The translations under genes were made by a program, and so were the position numbers. DNA of 64,000 nucleotides, taken from Staphylotrichum longicolle. Taxonomy: Eukaryota > Ascomycota > Sordariomycetes > Sordariales > Chaetomiaceae. Location of the stretch: NCBI GenBank assembly GCA_019096155.1, contig JAHCVI010000001.1, positions 12,611,243 through 12,675,242 on the forward strand, given 5' to 3'. Positions within the stretch are counted from its first letter, which is position 1. The number at the start of each line of letters is the position of its first letter. This document shows positions 22,074 through 32,944 of this stretch, piece after piece. A model generated the notes under the pieces. The model saw nothing but the letters and a program-made list of their open reading frames with translations, did not search any database and was not told the DNA's origin.

Positions 22074-23078
22074 ATGAACGACGGTGGGGACAAACGGGAA
22101 CGCGGTGATCCAAGGTCTAGTCGTAGAAAATACGACGACGACTTGGAGGATGACAGGGAAGTTGGAAGGAGGAGGGATCGCGACGACGAACGCAGCAGAC
22201 GCAGCGGTCGACCTGGGTCTCGGGACAGAGGGCAGCGCCGGCGCTCAAGGACGCCGGAGCCGAGAGATCGCGGGTCGAGGTCCAAGGAACGGGAGAGGAG
22301 GGACCGTGACCGTGACCGTGACCGCGACCGCGACAGGGATCGCGACAGGGATCGCGAAGACCGCAAACCCAGGAATGAGGATCGAGACGGTAGAAGGCGG
22401 CATCGTGATACCGACGATGATAGGAAGGATCGCCGAAGCCGCCGAAGCCCTGATGGCAGCAGGTCTCTTCGACGAAAGGAGGACGAATCCAGACCCGACA
22501 GTGGACGAAGCCTAGTCAAACGCTCTGGCCCATTGCCTTCTCAGGATGATTCTTTCGCCATAAGCAAGGGCGAGGAACCGGAAAAACCGAAGGAGAAGCC
22601 TAACTTTGGAAACTCCGGGTTACTGGCAGCAGCCTCCAATTCAGTCACGCAGGCCGATGGCACAACTATCACGCTCAAGTACCACGAACCCCCAGAGGCC
22701 AGGAAACCGCCCCCACGCGATTCGTGGAAACTGTTCATCTTCAAGGGTCAAGACATCGTCGACACGATTGAGCTTGGGACTCGGAGTTGCTGGCTGGTTG
22801 GCAGAGAGCTAGCCGTCGTCGATCTCCCTGCTGAGCATCCGAGCATCAGCAAACAGCACGCTGTCATACAATTTCGGTACACGGAAAAGCGCAACGAGTT
22901 TGGTGACAAGCTTGGGCGAGTCAAACCCTACTTGATCGATCTGGAGAGCGCCAACGGCACAATGCTCAACAACGAAAAGGTGCCCGAGAGCCGATACCTG
23001 GAATTGCGGAACAAGGATATGATCAAGTTCGGCTCAAGTACGAGGGAGTATGTTCTCATGCTTGCGCCCAAGGAGTGA
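22074..23078 (+). CDS. FHA-domain splicing factor (SNIP1/Pml1-like)
   Basis: Nuclear FHA protein related to yeast Pml1 (RES complex, pre-mRNA retention and splicing) and metazoan SNIP1. Single exon, 334 aa from the ATG at 22074. Residues 1 to about 160 are an Arg/Asp/Ser-rich region with an extended RD dipeptide run (about 80-100), encoded by near-repeats of GACCGTGACCGC type. The FHA domain fills about residues 215-334: WLVGREL, the phosphopeptide-binding HPSISKQHAVIQFR, and LIDLESANGTMLNNEKV near the end. The order matches Pml1/SNIP1, where a basic tail precedes a C-terminal FHA. It is divergent from the RBR ligase. Confidence 0.9.
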   Translation: MNDGGDKRERGDPRSSRRKYDDDLEDDREVGRRRDRDDERSRRSGRPGSRDRGQRRRSRTPEPRDRGSRSKERERRDRDRDRDRDRDRDRDRDREDRKPRNEDRDGRRRHRDTDDDRKDRRSRRSPDGSRSLRRKEDESRPDSGRSLVKRSGPLPSQDDSFAISKGEEPEKPKEKPNFGNSGLLAAASNSVTQADGTTITLKYHEPPEARKPPPRDSWKLFIFKGQDIVDTIELGTRSCWLVGRELAVVDLPAEHPSISKQHAVIQFRYTEKRNEFGDKLGRVKPYLIDLESANGTMLNNEKVPESRYLELRNKDMIKFGSSTREYVLMLAPKE

Positions 23079-24681
23079 GGACTGCATTCCTGCGGCACTT
23101 TGCTACACCGCTGTCAGCACCGTATCTTCCAACCTTTTCCACCATGATTTCGCCGAATCCACACCATACCAGTGTTGTACCGAAGTAGGCCGTGATGCTC
23201 GATGCGGTACTACGATCCACGCCGTCGCACCGACACTCGGGTTGGGCTTGCACGACAATCGCCGCCATGGCAATGCCTCCTTTCCACCAACTTGAATTAG
23301 AGTTTGGAGCAACCTGACCATGCCACCTGTCACAACCCATGATATTGAGATTTCGAGTGACTTGGATCTACAGTGCGTCAACCCCCTCATGATGTGTGGG
23401 AGTTGTTCGGCTCAGCGCGTTTTGAATCTGAACCAATACGACAAATCCATGAGATCCGTCATTTCAAACCTCCTGGATGATATTATCCTCATGACTCTCG
23501 CCGGGAAAAGGCCGAGACGAGCAACTGAATTCGTTTTCCGGTGTGTTGCACACTGATTGCGGCTAGAGATGGCCAGTGGTCGAATCGAACATGTTTCCAT
23601 CTCTCCAAAAGCAAGCTTGAGAGGCCGCCTGCAACGGTCCAAGAGTGGTTTAACTGGTTACTGGACGCCTGCCATCAGTTGTCTTTATCCTCGGTAAAGT
23701 CAATGAGAATAACAAAACCACAAGTCTGGTGTTGCGCAACTCCTCGGTCTTTGCAGCTTGATGTCAACGTCAACGTCTCGCGAGATACCGAGCATCACCG
23801 TGTTAGGTCAATCCTGTGAGGCTTGTTGACTGCACTGCGACACCATGTGCCCGGGCGCGGTCACTCAAAGCCGTTAGCAGCGGCACTCCCTGGCACCCCT
23901 GCACGGCAGTCTTGGCCCGGAACCAACCCGGGAGCTGGTTCTGAAGCAAGGCCAGGGGGGCGGTGACATTTCGAGGCACACCGAGCTGATGCGCTCAACA
24001 GCAATCCGGGCACCTTATTCGCATGAATCGATGACTGCGCCCTCGCCCTGCAGCAGCGTCCCGCCCCGTCAAGACGGCAGCCCCATGATGGACGGGAGGA
24101 TCGCAGGAGGCGATTTTGACCACCAGGTTTCCTTTCTCGGTCTCCAAGAGTATTCCGTACCATGGCCGGCATTTGAGACAACCCCTCCCAACTTTCGGAC
24201 CTGGTGGAGGGCAGCCCCAAGCTCAGCTGCCACGTTTGGTCACTCTCCCAGCCTGCCGCGTGACAAGCCTTTCCCATGGTGTCTTCGTCCGCATTTCCGA
24301 GTTGTCGAATGCAGCTGTCCAAGCGCAAGACTTCCCCCAGAGGGCAAATGCGTATGCGGCCGTGTGTCGGGGTCCGCTGATGGGCAATCAGCGGGCGCTG
24401 TTTACCGCGGCGACTCAATAAACGACAGGAGAAAGACCTCCCACGTCGCACCTTGTTGACTGTGTACCTTCAGTGTCTGTTTTCGTTTTTATGCTTGCAG
24501 CCTCGCCCGCCTTCGGGGCTGAGCCTTCAGGTAACCGCATTTGGTTCCATAAATGAGGCTCTGGGACATCCTCTTCCAGCGATTGTTGCTCTGCATTTTG
24601 AACAGCTGATGCAAGAGCACGAAGCATGGTTTGAAGGCCACACCAAACCTCACCTCCTGGGCCATCACCAGGTAGCAAAGC
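23079..24681. other. Intergenic region upstream of the NLR-like gene
   Basis: About 1.6 kb with no gene recognised. Anonymous frames (minus 23861-24451, plus 23989-24459) overlap each other and show no motif. It holds the 3' flank of the FHA gene and the promoter and 5' UTR of the NLR-like gene. Confidence 0.45.
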
Positions 24682-27600
24682 ATGGTAAGCATCTCCGTCT
24701 TGCAATATGTTGTCGGAGGCGACTCCAAAAGGATCCCGTGGAGATTCCTCTGCGTTGGCTTGATCAATATCGTTTCTCTGCTGCAAGTGCGGCCCGAACC
24801 GCCTCGCGGTGGAGTGTTTCCCAGGCTTATCCTGGCCCCCAGAGAAGCCAAGTGGATATATACTAACACTCCCACTAGGCCACCATCAACAAGCACCCGG
24901 CTCGGTTCGAGCTTACAGCCGTGTACCGACACCCGCAAGCCAAAGCCGACATCGTCCTCGTCCACGGCCTGAACGGCGCTCCAGAGAAGACATGGAAGGC
25001 CCCGAACGGAGTGTACTGGCCCACCGACCTGCTGCCTGCGTCGCTGAAGGAGCAGCATGCCAATGTCTTGGTGTACGGGTACAACGCCGACGTCTATGGG
25101 GGTTTCTGGGAGCGGCCGGTCAAAAATCCCAGTGACAACTTCATCCATCACCATGCCCAGACCCTGGTCACGACTCTTACCCTTTACCGCAAGAGCGAGG
25201 GCACCGAGCGGAACCCTATCATCTGGGTTGCCCACAGCCTCGGCGGAATCCTCACCAAGCGCGCGCTGTTGTATTCTAACGACCTTCGAGATCCTCATCA
25301 GGAAGACCTTCGATCAATATTTGTCTCGACATACGGCATCATCTTCCTGGGCACGCCACACAATGGGTCGAATGCCGCCGCATGGGGCGGCGTAGTACAG
25401 AGATTCGCAGACGCTTTCTTCCCAAAGAAGCTCTTTGATACCGAGTCGGTGCTTCTCAAGTCGCTCAAGAGGGACAGTGAGACGCTCCTACAGATCTCCA
25501 ACCAGTTCCTGGAGATCTATCAAAACTTCAAGATACACATGGCGCACGAGAACCAAAAGACGGATGTAAAAGGCTCCAAGTGCGTTGGCGGCCTTACTCA
25601 GTCCTACCGCGTCCGACGTGGCGGGGACAACTCCCCGCAACCTTTTGTCCAGACACTGACGTTCCCAGGATGCTAGTTGTGGATGCTTCGTCCGCCAGCC
25701 CCCAGCTTGTCGGTGTCACGTACTACGGCATCGAGGCGACCCACTCGGGCATGTGTAAGTTCGCAAGTGAGACGGCTCCAGGTTACCGGACCGTCTCCAC
25801 GGCGATTCGAACGTGGATCGCAGACGCTCCCAACGTCATTCCTATTCGCTGGGAAGTCGAGGAGGAGAATCGGAGGGTGAGAGCAAACCTAGAAAACTTT
25901 GAGCGGACACGGCGATATGTGAGTCCCATAAAATCGAATCATCGAGTCGAGTACGTGGGACTGACCTTCTCTCAGCAAGAGTCTGCGCTTGTTTCCGCAA
26001 CGCATCCACAAGCACTTGGTAGGTTACTGTCACCAGCAGGTCACATGTGGCACCCGCATAGGCTTGTCAGGGGCATGTGTTGCGTGTGGCACCACCCCTT
26101 GAGCACTCGGAGGTGAATCTGGGCCGTTTAACAAGGGGGACGCGCTGACTTTTTTGGTTTATTCTAGGTCAAGACGCGAACCAAGTCTCTTCACCTCAAC
26201 TCCCAGCCCCCGCCATCGAACCCCCACGAGCCATCTCCGCGCCCCTCCTGACCAACACAGCCCATCCCGACTCGCCGCACTCCCCCAAGCTCCTCCCTGC
26301 CCTCCCCGAGCCGCGCGACGAGCACGAACCGCTCTTCATCCACCCCGAGACCTTCCGTCCCAACTCTTACTTCATCGGCCGCGAGGACGAGCTGCGCGGC
26401 CTGCACGAGATGCTGATGGACCGCAAGCGGCGCTCCGAGGGCACCTCGGCCGTGTTGATCCAGTGCCTCCCCGGCGGCGGCAAGACGCACCTCGCGCGGC
26501 AGTACGTCTTCCAGCACCGCGACGACTACCCGGGCGGCGTGTACTGGGTGCGCGCCAAGTCGCGCCACGAGCTCGAGTACTGGTTCTGGCGCATCGCGCG
26601 CAACGAGGCGCTCCGCGGGCTGGTCGACCGCCGCGACGTGGAGGAGCTGCGGGACCCCAAGAAGATCGTGCAGATTGTCAGGCGCTGGCTGAGCGCGCAG
26701 GCGGACTGGCTGGTGGTGTTTGACGGTGTGCAGTTCGACACGGACGGGCTGCACGAGTTTATCCCTGACGCGAGGAACACGAGTCTGATCTACACGTCGA
26801 CCGAGAGGGCCGTGGCGGGCGACCCGCGGTTCGACAACCCGCAGGTCCTGGAACTGGGACTGTTGACAGCGCAGCAGGCGCAGGACCTGTTGTTGTTGGA
26901 GATGGACCGCAAGCGACCGTGGAGCTCGGAGGATCAGGGGATGGCGCTCGAGTTGGTGCAGCTTATGGGGAGGTTGCCGCTCATGATCCACGTCGCGGCG
27001 CAGCACTTGAAGGCCACGCGGGAACCACTGGCCCGGTATCTCAAGTCGTACAGGAGTCGCCCCAAGGCCGGTGACTTGCCTGCGTACAAGGCGGTGCGGG
27101 AGCAGTTGGAGAATAGGGGCGAGAACGCGGCCCTGAATCTCATGTCGTTGTTGGTGTTCTTCGACCAACACATTCCAGTCGAGATGCTCACTCTGGGTAT
27201 GTTTACCCCTAATCTCTAAGATGACATTCGGCTGACCCATCAACAGGCCTCTCTGCTCTCGACAAAGTCACCCCAGTCAAGACCTGCGATGCCACGCACA
27301 GAAAAGCAAACCTTAACAACACGCTCAAGGTTCTGATTGCTTTCGCTCTGGTCGAGCGGTCGGAGAGCGACGACATCTCGCCCACCAGCTCCCGCAGCTC
27401 CAAGCGCAGTTTCGACAGGCACATTGACTACCTGGATCTCCTCCGCATCCACAGCGTTGTCCAAGCCTTTTTTATCGACTCCCTTCACGAGCAGCACCAG
27501 ATCCCGTTTTGGCTAGAGCGGGTGATTGCTGTGTGGTACCGGTCATACGACGAAGCCGATCGCCGAATCCAGGAGGATCCACGGATAGGGCTGCCGGATG

Positions 27601-29804
27601 ACTATCGCCGGTTCTGCATCCACGGCCAGAAGCTGCTCCAGCATCTACACAAGTTTGAGAGGCGGTATCCGAGCCTAGCGAAAGCGCGACCGCAGCTGGA
27701 ACAGAGACTAGAAAAGATCCAGGCGCAGATCGACGACCTGTCACATGCGATCCAGACGAATATCATCGATGGCTCAGCCGAAGAGCATCCCGCGTCCGTT
27801 TTTGACCGGGTGAGCACCTCTTCGCAATCTGACGCCGCCACGATGCAATCTCACAGCAGCCAGCTGAGTGGGATGGGCTCCCTTGGGGATGGGGACAGCG
27901 AGCTGGTCCAGTCGCCGGTGGTGGAGCTGCTGGAGCAGGACATTCCGTATCCGAACAGCCCAGTGATGCCGACCGTGCCGGAAATATTTGAGGACGATGA
28001 CCAAGAGACGGTCATACTCTCCGTCGCCGGGACCCAAGTGCACGTGGGTGCAACAGAGGTTGTCGAAGTCGTGTCGCTGCCGCCAGATCCACACGACAAC
28101 TACCAGAGGGGGACCGCTTATGACGGCTGGCAAGACGCCATTCCACACCACAGGGTGATTAAGCGCCAAGAGATCAAGCGGTACCACGACCGGGCTGGTG
28201 CCTGGAGAGACAAGATGATTAGCGATCCCCGCGTCGGACTCAGTTGGGAAGTGGCTGTTGGCTCCATCTCGAGCAAGAGGGAGGCTTCAAGGTCGCCTCT
28301 AGGCGCTCGCTTGACCGCACAGAGTGAAGCGGAGATGGAACTGAACAAGATCAAGCGAGCAGCACCTCCATCCCATACACCGACGGATAGCTTTGTCTCT
28401 CAAACCTTGACTCGGCCCAAGATTCTTCTAGGGAGGAGCAGCTGGGCACTGCCGCAGGCGGTGAAGACGCCCGACACCGAGGTTGCTGAGATTCCCCCCG
28501 AAGAGTTTTCGAGTGGTCTTGCGCAGATCCTGTCGTCACCTAGGACCTGGACCGAAGCAACTCTCAAGATGCTCAGGAAGACGGTCCTCCCATCTGACAA
28601 ACCTGCCGATACAACGACGCCACAGTCTCCACCGCCGGTTGAAGCAGACCTTGTTGTCCCTCCCGCCCCGATCTTCCGTGGCAGCCGGTCCGCCAACTCC
28701 AGTCCGGCCAGCAATGCCTCCCCCTTTCCACCACCCTCCTTCTCCGGCATTCCTACCGAGGATCTACTCGCTAAAACAGGGACTCCCTTGGTCGTCCGCC
28801 GCTGGGACACAGTCGTCTACCATCCGGACGGCACTCCTCTCAGCTCGTCAGGCGTAGAGTGGTCCAGCACTCCTGATCCGCTCTCGCTCTCCTACCCCAC
28901 CATCTCCTCGAGCAGGCAGCAGCACCCCGACAGCATCCACCCATCGCAACTCGCCCTCAGCGGCAGGCCCGCAGCAGGCTACTCCTCGCAACCCATGTCG
29001 CGCGACGGCTCCCACCAGTCAAACCCCAGCATCAGCATCAACAGCCCCGTCGTCGTCCGGTCCTCTCTCTCGCGATCATCCTCCCCCTCCCGCCCAGATT
29101 CAGCGCAGAGACATAGCCCCAGTCTCCCCGGCGCTCCAGCCACGCTCCCTATCCCCACGCCCTCCGTCTCCTCGCGCCTCTCCCCCTTCACCCGTGCCCG
29201 GCCCCCCTCCTACACCGAAACAGAACCCTCCCCACGCCTCGACACCCCCTTCCCAGACGTCGACACCTCCTACCACCGATGGGAACAGCACCACGGGCTT
29301 GCCCCCTTACCCCCAACCGCCGAGGGAGCCGACATGGCGCCTCGTTCCCCCCCGCTGTCCCCCGCAACAACAACAAGAGCAGCCTCACCCGCTGGCGGCC
29401 GGGGAGGGGGACGCGGATTCGTGGCCTGGGGAGGAACGGCAGCAGAGGGCGACGGGCGCATTCGCTTTCTCCGTCCGGTTCGCCGCCCAGCGCGGGTCCG
29501 GGGGAGGGGAGAGGACCGTCGCCAGTGCCGTGGCCTTCGCCGCCGTCGTCGCTGTCAAGCGGCCGGGCGGGGACACCAGCTCAGGCTCAGGCTCAGGTTC
29601 AGACTGTATCGCCAACCGGGGCTGGGATGGGGGTGGCGGCGGCGGGGGGATACAACCTGCACCCGTCCCACCCCAGCCACCACCTTCTTCACCACCCTAT
29701 TCACGTCAATCCTCTTCACCACACGCATCATCAAAACCACCACCACCACCACCCGCTGGCGGAGTGGTCCACCCCGGAGACAGACGGCCTGCTATCAACA
29801 ATAA
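24682..29804 (+). CDS. NLR-like protein: LipA/SesB-type alpha/beta hydrolase fused to NB-ARC
   Basis: Fungal STAND/NLR-like protein. The N-terminal alpha/beta-hydrolase effector is followed by an NB-ARC nucleotide switch. Function is presumed sensing or incompatibility-type signalling. Exons are 24682-24684, 24879-25579, 25669-25918, 25976-26018, 26168-27196 and 27247-29804 (1527 aa). Exon 1 is just ATG before GTAAGC, joined to ATINKHPARFELT. The hydrolase has VLVHGLNG and the nucleophile elbow AHSLGG (Ser121). The NB-ARC P-loop is CLPGGGKT (Lys438), with a Walker-B-like WLVVFDG. After about residue 700 a helical stretch gives way to Ser/Pro-rich sequence. I see no WD40, TPR or ankyrin repeats. 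The 3' end is uncertain. Another frame, open to 30106, looks more protein-like from about 29360 on. A seven-C run at 29347-29353 or a 71-nt intron at 29606-29676 could switch frames. Confidence 0.85.
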
Positions 29805-30377
29805 CTAGTACTCCAACAGCAGCCGCAGAAGGGAGCGAGCCCATGGCCCGGTCGGCATCGGGGGGCAGTGGCAATAACGGGGTTGTTGCGGCGGGGGCAG
29901 CGGCGGCGGGGATCAAGGTGGCTGACGGGACGGTCGTGGAGTTTGGGTCGCCCGGGCTGGGCTCGGGCACTGGGTCCGCATCTGGTTCTGGAATTGGCAC
30001 TGGTGTCAATGGCTGGGGTGGTCATGGTGTTAGTGTTGGTGGGACAAGAATTCGGAGTGGCAGTTTTCCGGGGATGGGAAAGTATGGATTGGGGATTTTG
30101 GAGTGATGTACGAGTGATTGAGCACACATGGGTAAGCACACATTGGAAAGGACTTGTTCTGCTTTGGCGTTTGGCGTTTTGAGGGAGACGTGGGTTGGTC
30201 AGGATCTAGTGAATACATCAATGGTAACTAGTTCGGTCACGTCACATCTCATGTGGACGCCCACGTGGATATCAACACTCCATTTTCCCGTGCCTTCTCA
30301 CAATGCCAGACGCTTGCCATCATCGCTATCATCGACCGCTGCGCTCCTATCAACTCTAACATTCACATCACCCACCA
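29805..30377. other. 3' flank of NLR-like gene, possibly coding to 30106
   Basis: Up to 30106 the plus strand stays open in the frame that started before 29279. It encodes Gly/Ser-rich sequence with a protein-like segment (GIKVADGTVVEFG) and ends GKYGLGILE. It may be the true C-terminus of the upstream gene. From 30107 to the GGA stop at 30378 I see nothing. Confidence 0.5.
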
Positions 30378-32440
30378 CTATGCGACACTGAACTCGGGAA
30401 TCTCGCCCATCTCCTGCTTCAGTTCCGCTCCAACCTTGTATGAGACTCTCCACCTCAGCTTGATGGCTTCGACCTTCCTCGTCCTGTCGCCCGAATGCCA
30501 CACAGTGATCGACTGCGTCACGCCCCGGCTCTGCTTCGGACTCAGAGTCCTCCCGGACTGCGGTTTCAACTCTAGCTCGTAGCCCTAAAACATCACTATT
30601 AGTGGTACGTTCACCGAGTGATTTTGTATGACACCTCACCTTTGTCACTGCCAGCTGGAAATGTAGCTCCGAGACCGGCTGGGCTGTGTTGTTTGTAAAG
30701 GCAAATAACAAGGAGAGGGAGGGGTCTGCGTTGAGGATTCGCTTGGCGAGCATGTCGACCTTGAGACTCGTGTTGCTGACGATGGCCTGGTGCTCCTTGG
30801 GCACTGATGGAGCCTCTGGGGGAAGGGCCGAGGAGAAGCTCCACTCGTCATCGTCGTTCGCGACAGCGGCAGGCTGAGCAGGGGTGGCCGGCTTGGAGGA
30901 GAGAGATGCCAGTGCCGCGAATGGGTCCGTAGCTGGTGCTGGTGAATGGGTCGGTGGCGAAAAGGCGGATCTTTGGAGCGGCTGTGGGGTGCCTGATTGT
31001 GACGCTGGTGCAGATGTGAAGGAGGAGAAATTCGAGAAGGGGGCGGGGGATGGAGTGGATGCTGGGGCTTGCCCTTTCGCACTGTTTCCTTGTGTGACGG
31101 AGGAGAGCAATGCCGGACCAGGAATATCTAGGAGTCGTTAGTCCCGACCAGTCGATGCGGGCTGTAAGAGGTGACATACTAGTGTTGGCCCCGAAGCCCA
31201 GAGCAATTCCGCCTGCTTGGCCATAGTTGCTGGTGTCTCCTATTGACAGGCCCAAAAGGTCGTCTTCAACGCCGGCCGTTTGGGGAGCTGATTGGCCCGC
31301 AGCGGCGCCGTTCGCGTCTGCGTCGTCGAAATCGATCAGCGAAAGCTCATTTGCCGCGCTCTTCCCGCTGGCTGTTGAAACCGGAGCGCCCTTGGCTATT
31401 TGCTGGGCACCATCGATGTCGCCCTTCTTGAGCAGCTTGTACCGCTCGATGGTGCGATGTATGCTGTCGTTGATCTCGAGCAGTTTGGCCACGGCCTCGT
31501 GGTCGTCGGATTCCTCCTCGCACATTTTCTGGATCTTGGGTTGGGCACTCGAGAGGGCTGCCGCGAGCTCGGAAAAGACGTCGCCATCCACCATCTTGTC
31601 GCCAGGCTTGAAAGCTTCTAACCTCTCCTCCAGTAGCCTCGCCTTCTGTTGGATCTTGCCGACCTCCTCAGCGGCCTTAGCGCGGTAGTCAACTTTCGAT
31701 CTGGTATCATAGCCGGCCATAACTTTCATCAGCTGGTTGGCTTCCCTCAGGTCTTCGGGCGTCCCCCTCCGGATGAGCTCCTGCAGCTTTGCCGATTGCG
31801 CTTCGCGCTCCTCCTCCTCCATCTCCTCGGCTGATTTGAGGTTCTGTAGCAGTTAGTGCGATGCGCGGTCCCGGCGGTTGAGCTTGTCACGTACATCACT
31901 GGGATTCAGCACAGCGGCGTCCTCTCTCCTAACCTCCGGGAAGGTGTAGCCCTTGTAGCTCAGCAGACGGTGCATGTCGCGGATGAAGCCGAGGTCCTCC
32001 CTGTACCGACTCGTCTCGCAGATGGTGCCGCGCCATTCTTCAATGGCCTCGAGGATCTTGGCCTGGACGCGCGAGGGTCGGACGGGGGGCCGTTCGGGGA
32101 AGCGGCGGACCAGCTCGTTGAGGAAGTCCTTGGTGGCAATCTGCAGGTGGAAGGGATAGCCGCAGTTCTTGACGCAAATGTCGAGCAGGTTGAGAGCGAG
32201 GAGCGAGACGTTGGGGTTGCGGTGGTTGATGTAGCCGACGATGGCGACAGCGGCCTCGCGCGGGGCGGACCCTTTCTTGGCATTGATGAGGTCGGCGATC
32301 TCGAGGTTCAGCGCAAGATTGGGCTCGTAGTTCTCGGGGCTGCAGGCGGCCTGGATGAAGCGGTGGAGCTGGGAGGGCGCCGGATGGCCCGGCTCCCCCC
32401 AGCGATCTCTGGCGGCGTACCGCGCCGAAGCGGCCTCCAT
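30378..32440 (-). CDS. GGA clathrin adaptor (VHS-GAT-GAE)
   Basis: Golgi-localised, gamma-ear-containing, ARF-binding adaptor for trans-Golgi to endosome/vacuole sorting. Exons 32440-31895, 31843-31180, 31127-30640 and 30584-30378 give 634 aa. The VHS domain is at about 10-160 (NYEPNLALNLEIADLINAKKG, LLALNLLDICVKNCGYPFH, GFIRDMHRLLSYKGY). The GAT region is at about 185-330 (KLQELIRRGTPEDLREAN, ERLEAFKPGD). A hinge contains possible clathrin-type boxes such as DDLLGLSIG. The gamma-ear-like C-terminus is at about 490-634. Introns are 51-55 nt with strong donors (GTACGT, GTATGT, GTGAGG). It is divergent from TSR3, with about 500 bp between starts. Confidence 0.94.
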
Positions 32441-32944
32441 GTTGTTGATGAGAGCTTCGCTTGTTGCTGTTCACGCTCGCCTGGGCTCTTGGAGAGAGCG
32501 GTCGTCGTATGCAAGGTAGTCGGGTTGCAACAGATGTGTCCGGGATAACGACTGGAAAATTCGTGCAAAGCCCGCAACAAAAAAAAACCCCAGCCTGGGT
32601 TTGCGCTCACTCACAGGGTGGTGGCTGAGCTTGGAAAGCTGGTGGTGGGATCCCCGGGAGTGGGTTGACGACACGCAAGGAGGGAGGGAGGGAGAGGAAC
32701 TCCCCGTTTCCCGAATAATCCCCAGGGGAGCAGCTGGCGGAGAGACCCCCTGCCCGAGCTGGTGTGGGGCGTCTAGGCAACAAACGGGGAAGTTGCATAA
32801 GTGGGGGAGGTGGGCTGGTGGGGTTGACCATCACCCCACCCTGAGATGCACGCCCAAAAATATCCCGTCTCCAACTGTGAATCATCAGCATTCACAATTC
32901 CCAGTCCCCCATTTCGGGTCCAACAATCACACTCGACACACAAC
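32441..32944. promoter_or_regulatory. Divergent promoter region, GGA / TSR3
   Basis: 504 bp between outward start codons. An in-frame upstream ATG at 32846 would add 33 residues to TSR3, but those residues show no conserved character. Short G-rich and GGGA-repeat sequence lies at about 32680-32700. Confidence 0.5.

Noticed and set aside
32846..32944. Upstream in-frame ATG for TSR3 adding 33 residues
   Set aside because: The extra residues have no conserved character. The ATG at 32945 begins the MVRHKKDNFSSRG sequence expected at the protein start.
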